From a virus, in IMG/VR virus record IMGVR_UViG_3300027861_000047, positions 1 to 47,709 of that record: a stretch of 47,709 bases of DNA; one strand, written 5' to 3'. The notes below the pieces were generated by a model that searched no databases, was not told the origin of the DNA, and was given only the letters and a program-made list of their open reading frames with translations. The position numbers were made by a program, and so were the translations under genes. The first letter of the stretch is position 1; the number at the start of each line of letters is the position of its first letter. Of this stretch, positions 31,829 through 40,463 are shown in pieces.

Positions 31829-31905
31829 AGGGCTTACGCCCTACCCGAGCCGGTTCGGTTGAGGGTGGTAGGCGTTCGCTGTCCTCGTCTATCACCCTCT
31901 TTTTT
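31829..31905 (+). ncRNA. Possible free-standing small RNA (~77 nt)
   Basis: Between the extended -10 box and a terminator lie only hairpins: AGGGC-TTAC-GCCCT (31829-31842), a weaker CCG/CGG hairpin (near 31851-31859) and the terminator stem. No frame with a ribosome site fits. A transcript of about 77 nt would be made of structure alone. It could act as a regulatory RNA, or it could be an attenuated leader of the gene at 31960. This is inference from the layout. Confidence 0.45.
31861..31905 (+). terminator. Strong rho-independent terminator
   Basis: Stem GAGGGTGGTAG/CTATCACCCTC (31861-31871 with 31889-31899, one G-U pair), followed at once by six T (31900-31905). Confidence 0.82.
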
Positions 31906-31944
31906 GTTATACCTTATTTTTTACAGTCGTAAAAGTTTAAAAGG

Positions 31945-31959
31945 TGACATAATTGCGAA
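31945..31959 (+). promoter_or_regulatory. Extended -10 promoter placing +1 at the ATG (leaderless)
   Basis: TGA-CATAAT (31945-31953), six bases, then ATG at 31960. A start 7 nt after the -10 falls on the A of ATG, and no ribosome site lies at normal distance. An inverted repeat TTTTAC-AGTC-GTAAAA (31919-31934) sits just upstream. Confidence 0.6.
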
Positions 31960-34900
31960 ATGGCTGATTTAAACAAAATTAGAGGCAGGGACCGCCGCCC
32001 GTGTTATGTGCTGAGAGTCGCGGGTCTCTCGGTGCTATATGGTACACACCAGCCGCCAAGCGTCACGAGTAGCGGTGTAACCTTAACCCGCCGGGCGGCG
32101 GTCGTGCCGGGCTCTATTTCTTTCGGCAGGCGTTACGAAGAAAACACGCGGCTCGTCGAGGTCGATAATCTCAAGATCGAGTTGGCTTGCGATGACCAGT
32201 ACACAGCAGACACAGCCGACCCTGGCAAGGTTTTCGGGCGCATCGGCTTCCAAGGTGCCGACACGTTTACCAGAGTATCGAGCGATCTTGACGTAACAGA
32301 CACAGCCATAACAGTACTCGATAATTCTGGCTTTACGGCGGACGACATTATTCACGTCGGGCTTGAGTCGATGAAGGTCACCAGTACAAGCGGCGGCGAT
32401 ACGGTAAATGTAACCCGCGGCGTGCTTGGAACGTTCCCACGCTTGCATCGAGTTGATGCTTTAAATGGTTCTTATCCATACGTTACCGAGCCGCTCGCAT
32501 ACTTTCGCGGACGTCGCGTTGTGCTTTACGAAGGTTATGTAAACGACGACGGCAGCGTTAGCGCCGATTTAAGCGATTACGTTGAAGTGTTCAGGGGCTT
32601 CATGGCAACAGAGCCAGAGGTCGGCGCAAGCGGGCGTTCTCACGTTGTGACGCTAGAAATAGCACCATTGACCGCGCTACTCGATAAGCCTTTGACTTCG
32701 GTAAGCAAATCAACCAAGCTCCACCCGGTTTTACATGCCTTCGACGGTGAGCGATGTAACGAGATAATCTTTGCTTCCATGACAACCCGCGGCAGTCTTT
32801 ACACGTCTCTCGGTGGCACGACAACGGCGTCGAGCCATTTATTCCAGAGAATGGATGATCCGTTTTGTGGGCAGATATTAAACGTCTCTGACAACTCAAT
32901 CTCAGACTATCATCCGCGCAACTTTAGTTTTAAGGTTTCCGCGGTATCACTCGACCCCGTTTCTGATTCAAATCGCCGTCGTGCTTACATTGGTCCGCAG
33001 CCTGGAGCCATTGACACAACCAATGCAAGAATCGAAGACATTTATCCAGGCGACATGGTGCGAAATGTGGGGCGCGGTCATACGTTATTTCCGAACGTAA
33101 TGGTTCCGGTTTTGAGCGAGGGCAGGACGGAAGCAAAGACGGTCAAGCTTACCACGACAGGCACAGCGACAGCGCCGGACGTGGTGAACTGGCGCGAGAC
33201 GCTTCGCTCGAAGGTTGCGGCAAAGCTAAACAGCGGGACAATCTCGGGCATTGATGGTTTTCTTTTTAATGTATCAGTCGAGCCAGCGGCGGGCGTTACT
33301 ACAGTGCAGCCAAACTTCGTAATCGGTTCGGGTGGTGGTTCGGAGCCATACGCTTTCGCTATGCTGAAAAACCACCCGCGATCTTACTTTGATATCATAG
33401 GCTCGACCGACGGAATCGAGGAGTCGGAAGGGTTGCAGGAGGTCACGTCGCGCCAATCAAACACCACGGGATACACCGGCTACACTGGAATCAAGACAGA
33501 GATCGATATCCATACACCGCCCGAGCGGATGTTGCCTCGCGAGGCTTACAATCTCGACGACGCGAACGATGGCGAGCCTATTCGGTGTCAGGTGTCGACA
33601 GATTTCTCGGAGGCGGGCGGGCGCGTTTTAGCCACAGAGGTCGCGAGCGCGTTTGTTTTTGTTGGTAGGTTCCAGGTAGGTGACTTTCGAAGGCATGCCG
33701 ACGGCGAGCGGTTCGTGGTTTTAGAGTCCGCGCTCGGCGTTGCGTCTGGCACAAGTCAAGACGTCGGCATTTTTTCCGCAGATGGTGATATTTTGGCAGT
33801 GCTGAATCTGTCAGACGAGACGACCGTCACGGTGGACGGCTTTACGGGCACTCGATATTCGGTGGCGAATTACATCAAGTATGCCGACGTATATACTATT
33901 GCAGACTATGCGGGCGCAGAGCGTCACGAGCTAAGACCGACCATTGTACCCAGTGATGCGAGTATCGGCGAGCTTATCCTAAAGATGCTTTGCAGTATGA
34001 ACGGGGTCGGCACCACGTCAAGCGCGTTTGACGAGTTCATAGTCGGCGCGGGTATGTCAGACGGTACAGGCTCGCACGGCGACGACTTCGGCGCGGACGT
34101 AAATATCGACAGCTTTCTCGCAATGCCAGACCCGGCAGGCTCGGAGGTTCACGCGCCAATATACCAGGACGGCGACACGCTGCTCGAATCCATTGAGGGG
34201 CTACTTGCCGCAACTGGTTACACCGTGGACATCCGCAGCGACGACCAAGGGCGATGCCAGCTTACAGCCGTCGAGGTTTCTTTACCTAATCGCTCGATCG
34301 TGGCTGCAACACTGACAGCGGCAGATATAGCAGACCAGCCTGTTCCGCAGTCAGTCGCAGAGATAAGCATTAAAAACCTATTTAAATTTGAGAGCAATTT
34401 CGACGCAGAGGGCGACCCAGGTGTTGAGCTAGCCGTTAAAGATCAGGTAAGCATCGACCTGTTTAATCAGACCGAAGAAATAGACATACCGCTCAAGGGC
34501 ATAAACCTCGACATCGAAACGCCGGGCGATGCGGTGGCGGCTTTGCGTGCAATGTTTAGCCGGCTACGTGTCGAAAACTCATACCCTCGGCGCGTGTTTA
34601 GGTTTGACGCTCCGGTCGGAATATTGCAGCGGCTAACGCTCGGCGACACGGTGGCGGTCACTCATAGTCTGCTAAGGGCACAAAAAGGGCTCGGCGTGAC
34701 AGATGAACCGGCGCGAGTCCGCTCTATTGAATACGACGGATATCAGCCTACAGGTACCATTGAGCTTGTAAGTTATGGCACCATTGGCGAAAGCTGGAGC
34801 GTGACAGCCGGCGTGACTTCAACGCTTAATAGCTATAATCTAGTAATAAGCGAAGAGGCGCACAGCCCAGCAAGGCACCCGGCAACCGGCGAGGACATCG

Positions 34901-35151
34901 AAGAGTTGAGCGGGTTCAGTGTCGGTCAAAGCGTGGACATTTACGACATATACGACATGGACTCACCAATCACGGCAACGGTGACAGGTGTGGCGCTAGA
35001 TGTTAACGTGATCACCATTGATACGGCGGTAACATTTACAAGCGACTCGCTCGGGCTTGGTATCCGTGGGTTCGTTACAGCGCGGACAGAAGCAAGCGCG
35101 GCGGACAGCCATTCTGTTTATGGGTTCATAGGTTCAACGGTTACGACATGA
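31960..35151 (+). CDS. Large tail/baseplate protein (hub candidate)
   Basis: A 1063-residue protein, beta-rich over most of its length, with long acidic segments and few cysteines. Size, the downstream small partners and the place in the structural region suggest a tail-tip or baseplate hub component. Blocks such as RGFMATEPEVG (near 215) and a repeat of strand-turn patterns in 740-980 are seen, but I recognise no named domain. Its start carries no normal ribosome site. The next gene overlaps its stop (ATGA). Confidence 0.7.
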   Translation: MADLNKIRGRDRRPCYVLRVAGLSVLYGTHQPPSVTSSGVTLTRRAAVVPGSISFGRRYEENTRLVEVDNLKIELACDDQYTADTADPGKVFGRIGFQGADTFTRVSSDLDVTDTAITVLDNSGFTADDIIHVGLESMKVTSTSGGDTVNVTRGVLGTFPRLHRVDALNGSYPYVTEPLAYFRGRRVVLYEGYVNDDGSVSADLSDYVEVFRGFMATEPEVGASGRSHVVTLEIAPLTALLDKPLTSVSKSTKLHPVLHAFDGERCNEIIFASMTTRGSLYTSLGGTTTASSHLFQRMDDPFCGQILNVSDNSISDYHPRNFSFKVSAVSLDPVSDSNRRRAYIGPQPGAIDTTNARIEDIYPGDMVRNVGRGHTLFPNVMVPVLSEGRTEAKTVKLTTTGTATAPDVVNWRETLRSKVAAKLNSGTISGIDGFLFNVSVEPAAGVTTVQPNFVIGSGGGSEPYAFAMLKNHPRSYFDIIGSTDGIEESEGLQEVTSRQSNTTGYTGYTGIKTEIDIHTPPERMLPREAYNLDDANDGEPIRCQVSTDFSEAGGRVLATEVASAFVFVGRFQVGDFRRHADGERFVVLESALGVASGTSQDVGIFSADGDILAVLNLSDETTVTVDGFTGTRYSVANYIKYADVYTIADYAGAERHELRPTIVPSDASIGELILKMLCSMNGVGTTSSAFDEFIVGAGMSDGTGSHGDDFGADVNIDSFLAMPDPAGSEVHAPIYQDGDTLLESIEGLLAATGYTVDIRSDDQGRCQLTAVEVSLPNRSIVAATLTAADIADQPVPQSVAEISIKNLFKFESNFDAEGDPGVELAVKDQVSIDLFNQTEEIDIPLKGINLDIETPGDAVAALRAMFSRLRVENSYPRRVFRFDAPVGILQRLTLGDTVAVTHSLLRAQKGLGVTDEPARVRSIEYDGYQPTGTIELVSYGTIGESWSVTAGVTSTLNSYNLVISEEAHSPARHPATGEDIEELSGFSVGQSVDIYDIYDMDSPITATVTGVALDVNVITIDTAVTFTSDSLGLGIRGFVTARTEASAADSHSVYGFIGSTVTT

Positions 35152-35870
35152 GCATACCAATAAAAACAAGACGCCCGGCGGACTTTAATCTTTCGGAGCG
35201 AGAATGGTTGCGACGCATTAGAGGCACAACGCTTGCCAACTTAGGCGACGCGGCGAACCAGCTAGCGTATCGCCGCAGCTTTGCCACAGTGTCGAAGGCG
35301 TTCTTCTATGGGCAGGACCGAACGGATAAGGCGCACGGCGGCGGGTTTACTTATTTCGACTGGGACTACATCGAAAATAAAGGCGACGAATCCTACTTTG
35401 TTGACATTGTGCAGACACATCCGGCAGCAACCGAGGTCGGCTTGATTCTGACTTATCTTGCGCCGCCCTACATGCAAACAAGCGGAACGCCATACACGCC
35501 ATTCTTAAAGGTACGTCTTGAGAACTCAAGCGGCACCATTCTCGACCCATCCGGCGGAAGCGGTTACGCGATAGAGCTAACGCATGCAAACGGCGGGATA
35601 CCCGGCGGGTCCGTGATTGTTTCAGAACGTCAATATTACGATGCGGAGGATGGTTCGCAAGCGCAATCGGGAACGCATCCGTTATACTCGGCGCGTGTGG
35701 TCCGCACTGCTTGCTACTTAGACCAGGGCACGAGCCCAGACACGACCCCGAGGCGATTAAAGTACGGCACCGCGGCGGGCACATCGCAACATTTAATAGT
35801 GAGAATCGACACACGGAACGCGGTATTATTGAGCGCCACGGTTTTCGAGATTCCGAAAATTGTGACCTGA
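35148..35870 (+). CDS. Tail-associated protein, unknown
   Basis: A 240-residue beta-rich protein coupled by ATGA to the hub candidate. It contains a compact region with FTYFDWDYIENKGDES and a Gly/Pro-rich middle. It probably binds the same structure as the upstream protein; no family is recognised. Confidence 0.68.
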   Translation: MSIPIKTRRPADFNLSEREWLRRIRGTTLANLGDAANQLAYRRSFATVSKAFFYGQDRTDKAHGGGFTYFDWDYIENKGDESYFVDIVQTHPAATEVGLILTYLAPPYMQTSGTPYTPFLKVRLENSSGTILDPSGGSGYAIELTHANGGIPGGSVIVSERQYYDAEDGSQAQSGTHPLYSARVVRTACYLDQGTSPDTTPRRLKYGTAAGTSQHLIVRIDTRNAVLLSATVFEIPKIVT

Positions 35871-36145
35871 TGATTTCGAGGGTAGTCAAGTTTGAGCGCG
35901 AGTCGTATGCCGGCAAACTGTTAACCGGCGAGACATTCGAGCGGCTAAAACGACTCGAAGATTTGGCGGCTGCTGAATATGGCGACTATGCCGGCATTGT
36001 GATTGAGATCGCGATCAAGCGGTTCCGATGGCGCATCATACCAGACTCGACGGGGTTTATGCTTGACGAGGTTGAGCGCGGTGTCTTGGAGTCTTTCAAC
36101 TCATCGCAAAGCGGCTTTAATTTTGGGTCCAAGCTTGGCGAGTAG
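35870..36145 (+). CDS. Small hypothetical protein at end of tail operon
   Basis: A 91-residue protein whose ATG overlaps the previous stop (TGATG). It has an N-terminal charged helix (YAGKLLTGETFERLKRLEDL) and a mixed C-terminal half. Its last 45 bases overlap the convergent gene at 36101. Confidence 0.62.
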   Translation: MISRVVKFERESYAGKLLTGETFERLKRLEDLAAAEYGDYAGIVIEIAIKRFRWRIIPDSTGFMLDEVERGVLESFNSSQSGFNFGSKLGE

Positions 36146-36403
36146 CTCGATGTACTCGTCGGCGGTTCGGTGCTTAACTTCCGACTCTAGTATCTCGCCA
36201 AGCTCTTGAGCAGTATACGCCCGCGGTGGTCTACCCTTGCCAGGGTTCTGCTCTTTGCCTTCTAATACTCGTGTCATCGTTGCCCGTGTGGTGTTGTAAT
36301 GCCGAGCAGCCTCGTAAAGCGTCGCGGGTCCAATTGCCTTAATAATTACATCGAGCACGGCTTTACGCTCCGCGCCAACTTTGTCTAGCCTTCCCTTGTT
36401 CAT
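36101..36403 (-). CDS. Small helix-turn-helix protein
   Basis: A 100-residue basic protein with LYEAARHYNTTRATMTRVL, a clear helix-turn-helix, then a Gly/Arg-rich hinge (GKGRPPRAYT) and a C-terminal helix. It is probably a regulator. ATG 36403 overlaps the previous stop (ATGA) and has GGGG upstream; the frame extends to 36478 without support. Confidence 0.7.
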   Translation of the reverse strand: MNKGRLDKVGAERKAVLDVIIKAIGPATLYEAARHYNTTRATMTRVLEGKEQNPGKGRPPRAYTAQELGEILESEVKHRTADEYIELLAKLGPKIKAALR

Positions 36404-36678
36404 AGCGACCCCGCAAACGTGACAGTCACACCCTCGATGCCGTCTTGCGCGTTTAGGTAACCCTCGGCGCATAAGCACAGGAAACGCGACCGGCTCGCCA
36501 TGGCTTCGGCGGTCTCACATGCCGCAAGCATCCACGGGTTGTCGCCGCTGGCGAGTAGTTCATATGTAATGTTTAGCCAAGCATCAATCGCGGCGTCTTG
36601 AATCTCTCCAGTTGGCGCGGTTATCTCGCAGCCGTCTATGAATTGCGCGACAATTGTCGCGTTTAGCGTTAAGCTCAT
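36400..36678 (-). CDS. Small hypothetical protein
   Basis: A 92-residue alpha/beta protein with four cysteines (C17, C54, and CLC near 68-70), linked by ATGA to both neighbours in a four-gene leftward operon. No motif is recognised. Confidence 0.62.
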   Translation of the reverse strand: MSLTLNATIVAQFIDGCEITAPTGEIQDAAIDAWLNITYELLASGDNPWMLAACETAEAMASRSRFLCLCAEGYLNAQDGIEGVTVTFAGSL

Positions 36679-37199
36679 TTGATGTATACCCTTTCGACGC
36701 CGGTCGGCGTTACGTGGTCGAGGTTAAACGCGTCAACATTACCGCGCAATCTACACGACGCCACGGACACACCGACAAGTTCATCCATAAAAATAAAAAC
36801 TTTGGAAGGCGCCGCTCCGTAGCCATCTAAGAAGTCGCGCCCTTGTTGAGTGATAGACCATAAACCATTTTCGTCTGTACTCACAAGCCCAAAGAGTGGA
36901 AGTTTCGCATAGTCGCCGCCGCGGGCATCTAGCTCGCGACTCGGCACCGGGTCACACTCGCCGCGCGTGTATAGCTGGCGCAGCACTTTAACCATTCCGG
37001 CGTTAAGCTTGCGCGAGTACAGTTTGATAAGCCGTCCACACGTAGGGCAAAGACGCCCGTCTACGGCGCGTTTACACAAATCGAAAGCCTCGGTATTACT
37101 CACGCCACTACGAGCCACCAGAGCGGACGCAAGGCGCTTCACAAACTCGTCCGATAGTATCGAGACGGGTGTATCAAACAAATCAATTTGCCGAGTCAT
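36675..37199 (-). CDS. Zinc-finger/winged-helix phage protein
   Basis: A 174-residue protein. CPTCGRLIKLYSRKLNAGMVK (about 51-70) is the mark of a widespread phage family: one CxxC pair, basic helix, then a winged-helix part (LGVSTDENGLWSITQQG-like region, LPLFGLVSTDENG, WSITQQGRDFL) and a C-terminal strand pair. The role in the family is not settled; DNA binding is likely. Coupled by ATGA at both ends. Confidence 0.7.
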   Translation of the reverse strand: MTRQIDLFDTPVSILSDEFVKRLASALVARSGVSNTEAFDLCKRAVDGRLCPTCGRLIKLYSRKLNAGMVKVLRQLYTRGECDPVPSRELDARGGDYAKLPLFGLVSTDENGLWSITQQGRDFLDGYGAAPSKVFIFMDELVGVSVASCRLRGNVDAFNLDHVTPTGVERVYIK

Positions 37200-37366
37200 C
37201 GCTTCGCCTCCGGTCTATCGATAAACAACTTACATCCGCCACACATGAGCGCCGACCATCCGGCGAACCAGACCGTCCGCGCATAGCCGCACGACGGACA
37301 TTCAATCTGGCACAGGTAGCGCCGGGTTTCCCTGTCTAATGATTTACCTTTTAAAATGAACCGCAT
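37196..37366 (-). CDS. Small zinc-ribbon protein
   Basis: A 56-residue frame with an excellent ribosome site (GGAGGG, 5 bases upstream). CPSC and CGGC pairs (about residues 24-27 and 42-46) form a zinc ribbon, with Arg-rich flanks. Its stop overlaps the next ATG (ATGA). Probably binds DNA or RNA polymerase; function unknown. Confidence 0.72.
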   Translation of the reverse strand: MRFILKGKSLDRETRRYLCQIECPSCGYARTVWFAGWSALMCGGCKLFIDRPEAKR

Positions 37367-37401
37367 ATTTCCCTCCGTTTTTCTATCCGCGGTGGTTTTT
37401 G

Positions 37402-37719
37402 TTACCCCGCGATTGCGGTGTATTCGTTTCGTCCGTGCTTGATTTTAAATAGCTCAGTTGATGCTCTGCCGCTCATATCTACAACGACACCAAAAACCAA
37501 AACCGCCGAATATTGGCATTTAGCGCACTCTTTGTGCGCTGCCGTCGTCGTCGTATATCCTAGCGCGTCAATTTCAACGCGGCTCATCTTGGGGGCTTTC
37601 GCTTGTCCAATGCCTACGCCGTGAGACTCGCTTGGGCTATGGCATACATCGCACGCCGGGTTGAGGCAGTCTGCCGCCGCCATTGCTTTAAGTGCCTGCT
37701 TGGTTATTGTGTGCTTCAT
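37402..37719 (-). CDS. Small cysteine-rich protein
   Basis: A 105-residue protein with ACDVCHSPSESHG and then HKECAKCQY, four cysteines and histidines suited to one zinc site. GGAG lies 8 bases before the ATG. It is the first gene of a leftward group under the promoter at 37763-37792. Unknown function, possibly regulatory. Confidence 0.7.
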   Translation of the reverse strand: MKHTITKQALKAMAAADCLNPACDVCHSPSESHGVGIGQAKAPKMSRVEIDALGYTTTTAAHKECAKCQYSAVLVFGVVVDMSGRASTELFKIKHGRNEYTAIAG

Positions 37720-37760
37720 AACTTTCTCCGTTTGTTTTGTGAGCGCCGTTGCTCATGTAT

Positions 37761-37792
37761 ATTTTATACACGGAAAACGTATAAAATGGCAA
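37761..37792 (-). promoter_or_regulatory. Leftward promoter with 9-bp operator
   Basis: On the minus strand: -35 TTGCCA (37792-37787), 18-bp spacer, -10 TATAAA (37768-37763). A perfect inverted repeat ATTTTATAC/GTATAAAAT (37761-37769 and 37779-37787, 9-bp gap) fills the promoter, a likely repressor site. Confidence 0.65.
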
Positions 37793-37844
37793 GCATGTTA
37801 TGAGAAAAAAGTACGAATGTGTAAAAACGCCCTATTTATGCGGG

Positions 37845-39158
37845 TTAGAAAGGTAGTCCGGTGCGTTGCATTGTGGTTTCCTTCGAGCCGTCGCCGGTTA
37901 TCTTGTGCCCGTGTAGGATGGCGGAGCCGTCATCAATCGGCACGACTTGAATACTGATGTCGCCGTCTGATTCGTAGACAATGCCGAAACCCTGCTGCCA
38001 GTCTAAGAAGTCGCCACCGGCATGAGGGACACCGCCGTCGGTACGGCATAGGCAACCGGGCGACATTGCGGTAATGACCTCCGAGCCTTTCGGGGTTTGG
38101 ATTTTCTTTTGTGCTAGCTCTAGCCGGTGGACGTGCCCGAAGATTACCGACGAGATAGCGTTCCGAAGGTAGGCGCTACACGTTTCGCCGGCGGGTCGTG
38201 CTTTGGTGCCGTGCTGGATTCGGATCTTGTCGTATAGCCAGTAAGCCGCACCGTAAGGTCCGTAGTACTCGATATCGAGAGAGTCAAGCGCGAGCAACGT
38301 TTCGATTGTAATCAGAGCGTCGCCGTTTAGCGTGTCAGCGGTACGCAGCCCGACGCCCTCGCATAGCTTGGCGGTCAATGCGTCTTGGACTCGTTTCTCG
38401 TGGTTGCCTTCCATGAACACGATCTTAGACTCAGGGCAAGAAAGGCGCAGAGGCACCAGGAGCGCCGCGTATAGCTCGCGCATCGTTGCGTTAGTGGTAT
38501 AACGTAGGTCGGGCGTAACTTGCCAGCGTGTAGACCATGCCGCACCGTCGACCATATCGCCGAGTAAAATAATCTCGTCGGGTTGTAGCAGGTCGGCGGC
38601 TTGTAAAACGACATCGCAGGCGGCGCGGTCGTGTAGTGGCTCCCAGCGGTATCCGCCCGGCTGTGTGACATCTTCGATTCGTCGAAACCCGTGTTGACTG
38701 TCGGGGATGATTAGGGCGCAGCGTTTCGCCGGCTTCGTGGTGGTTCGCTTGCGCTTGTATTCGCGCATCGGTTGCAGCGGCTCGACAAAGAAGGCGGGTG
38801 CCCGCTCGAAGTACGCTTTGACCTGGTGCAGTTGCACGATGTCGGAATCTTTGCCGAGACCTTGCCAACTGTTTAATGTGTGCTTAATACATACCCAGGA
38901 CGGACCAAGGTTCGCCGCCTGGATCAAATCTTTGAGGTTCTTGATGCCCTTTCCCGTGACAATGATTTGATCGCCGTCGCGCCGCACATCTACCTTCTCG
39001 CGCGGCTTCGGCTTCGGTTGTGGTGGCGATATTAATTCGTTTGATTTGCTCAGGTGATAGTGGACGGTAGATGGTGCAAGACCTAGCCGCTCGCCTACCC
39101 TTCGGATTGATTTTAGTTCTTGATACAGTGCTTTTACGTCTTCGGTCTTTATACTCAC
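37845..39158 (-). CDS. Metallophosphatase with N-terminal helix-turn-helix
   Basis: A 437-residue protein. Residues ~5-40 form an HTH (VKALYQELKSIRRVG, LGLAPSTVHYHL). The catalytic part has the calcineurin-like motifs in order: PDSQHG (152-157), LLGDMVDG (198-205), MEGNHEKR (249-256), FGHVHR near 345. It hydrolyses phosphoester bonds with two metal ions; DNA end processing is plausible given the HTH but not shown. Start GTG 39158 overlaps the previous stop (GTGA) and follows GGGGG. Confidence 0.82.
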   Translation of the reverse strand: MSIKTEDVKALYQELKSIRRVGERLGLAPSTVHYHLSKSNELISPPQPKPKPREKVDVRRDGDQIIVTGKGIKNLKDLIQAANLGPSWVCIKHTLNSWQGLGKDSDIVQLHQVKAYFERAPAFFVEPLQPMREYKRKRTTTKPAKRCALIIPDSQHGFRRIEDVTQPGGYRWEPLHDRAACDVVLQAADLLQPDEIILLGDMVDGAAWSTRWQVTPDLRYTTNATMRELYAALLVPLRLSCPESKIVFMEGNHEKRVQDALTAKLCEGVGLRTADTLNGDALITIETLLALDSLDIEYYGPYGAAYWLYDKIRIQHGTKARPAGETCSAYLRNAISSVIFGHVHRLELAQKKIQTPKGSEVITAMSPGCLCRTDGGVPHAGGDFLDWQQGFGIVYESDGDISIQVVPIDDGSAILHGHKITGDGSKETTMQRTGLPF

Positions 39159-39493
39159 AGAGCCCCCGCAAGCGTTACCGCAAGCAGACTCCCGATCAAG
39201 AAAGAAGATGCCGCCACGGTGGGCAGCATCCACGCCGGGAGCGGCTCGGGCAACGTGTCGATTATTTCTTGCGCTGTCCTTAACTTAATATCTAAAGCCT
39301 GGATTTCTGCCGCCTTCGTCTTGCTGCAAAGATTTAAGTCGGCTCTAAGCTTTGGAATTTCCACGCGCCTACATTGTAAAGCGTTTTGCGTTGCTTCGAT
39401 ACTCCAGAGAAGACCGTCGCATTTTGCCGTTGCACCTTTGGGCAGTGGAACGATAGCCGCGCAGGTTTGGAAGAGTATAATTGCGCTAATCAC
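39155..39493 (-). CDS. Membrane protein, spanin-like
   Basis: A 112-residue protein with hydrophobic segments at both ends (ISAIILFQTCAAIVPL and MLPTVAASSFLIGSLLAVTLAGAL) and a charged, cysteine-bearing coil between. GTG 39493 overlaps the previous stop by 8 bases, exactly as one gene upstream; a TTG at 39532 is the alternative. It lies in a run of small membrane genes, so a role in lysis is likely. Confidence 0.58.
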   Translation of the reverse strand: MISAIILFQTCAAIVPLPKGATAKCDGLLWSIEATQNALQCRRVEIPKLRADLNLCSKTKAAEIQALDIKLRTAQEIIDTLPEPLPAWMLPTVAASSFLIGSLLAVTLAGAL

Positions 39494-39749
39494 TGCCGAA
39501 CTCGTGGTTAGCCATATCCGCCAGGGCGTCAAGGCTTGCGCCGTGTATTTCGAGCGCCTCTTGCACCGCTTCGGCGTGCGCGTCGGCGTGCTCCGTTTCG
39601 GCGGTCTTTATTTTATCGGCTTTGATTTTATCGGCTACAGTTCCGACTGATTTGAGTATCTTAGGCGGAAGGCTTTTGCGCCGCTTAAAAAGAAGCGCAA
39701 TGGCGGCAACGAGCAAGCCGGCGATCAATCCGGGTAGGTGCTCAATCAC
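39486..39749 (-). CDS. Small membrane protein, holin/spanin candidate
   Basis: An 87-residue protein with one transmembrane helix near the N-terminus (GLIAGLLVAAIALLF) followed by a basic stretch RRK and a helical Ala/Glu/His-rich tail. I chose GTG 39749, which overlaps the previous stop by 8 bases; a TTG at 39788 is possible. Confidence 0.58.
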   Translation of the reverse strand: MIEHLPGLIAGLLVAAIALLFKRRKSLPPKILKSVGTVADKIKADKIKTAETEHADAHAEAVQEALEIHGASLDALADMANHEFGSD

Positions 39750-40020
39750 TTGGTCGATCTCGCAAAGAACTTTTAACCTTGGCGACAATCACCGAAGACA
39801 ATGCAGCGCCGCAGACGCCCGCAATCGTTGATTCAGCAGTCTCGCCCAGATAGAACCCCCAGCAGCCGCCACAGGCTAGAGCCGCCAGTCTTATCGCGGA
39901 TTTCTTCCAGTTGGTGGTCACCATCTTGATCAACGGCTTGAGGGCTTCCATTACTCCATAAGTCGCAACAGATGACAGCCCGCAGACCTTCAAAATCTCG
40001 GGTAAATTCTCGATATTCAT
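39742..40020 (-). CDS. Holin-like membrane protein
   Basis: A 92-residue protein with two likely membrane segments (about 48-62 and 65-82, rich in Ala, Gly, Cys), preceded by a charged N-terminal part (LKPLIKMVTTNWKKS). Length, topology and position among other small membrane genes suit a holin, which would release the endolysin encoded at 3923. Confidence 0.6.
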   Translation of the reverse strand: MNIENLPEILKVCGLSSVATYGVMEALKPLIKMVTTNWKKSAIRLAALACGGCWGFYLGETAESTIAGVCGAALSSVIVAKVKSSLRDRPSD

Positions 40021-40229
40021 TTTTTCTCACTATCAGAGGCAGCGGGAGCGGTTGCGGGTCGTTCATTTATTGTAATCCCTAAGTGCCTGGCTACGTCTTG
40101 CGTATGCCTGTTAATTTCTTGCATCTGCTTAACCATTGGCGAGGGCGTCGGCTTTTTTCTTGGGCTTGGGGCCATCATAAAGAAAACCGATGTTATCGCC
40201 GCGGTGAGTGTTGCAAGTTGCGCGTCCAT
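40017..40229 (-). CDS. Small protein with N-terminal hydrophobic segment
   Basis: A 70-residue protein: short hydrophobic start (LATLTAAITSVFFMMA), then a Pro/Lys linker and polar tail. It is linked by ATGA overlap to the holin-like gene, so it is probably part of the lysis cassette. Confidence 0.55.
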   Translation of the reverse strand: MDAQLATLTAAITSVFFMMAPSPRKKPTPSPMVKQMQEINRHTQDVARHLGITINERPATAPAASDSEKK

Positions 40230-40234
40230 TTCAG

Positions 40235-40459
40235 TTATTCCTTGTGGTAAATCTTCACACGCTCGGCAATCTTTGCCCAGGTGGTTTCGTTTGTATGTAA
40301 TAGCTCGGAAAGTTTCTCATGGTCCGCTTTGAGTTGCGCGAGGTCTCGCTCGGCAGACTCTAGGCGAAACGTACCAGCAACCACGGCGAAGCCCAGAGCG
40401 AAGATGGCCATCGGGATGGCTCGTTCTCTGCTTCCGAGAATTGCATTTACTAGTTCCAT
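40235..40459 (-). CDS. Rz-like inner-membrane spanin candidate
   Basis: A 74-residue protein with GGAG upstream. One N-terminal membrane helix (AIPMAIFALGFAVVAGTF) is followed by a coiled coil (LESAERDLAQLKADHEKLSELL), the plan of an i-spanin, which helps break the outer membrane at lysis. If so the host would be Gram-negative; this is an inference from shape only. Confidence 0.55.
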   Translation of the reverse strand: MELVNAILGSRERAIPMAIFALGFAVVAGTFRLESAERDLAQLKADHEKLSELLHTNETTWAKIAERVKIYHKE

Positions 40460-40463
40460 TCTT

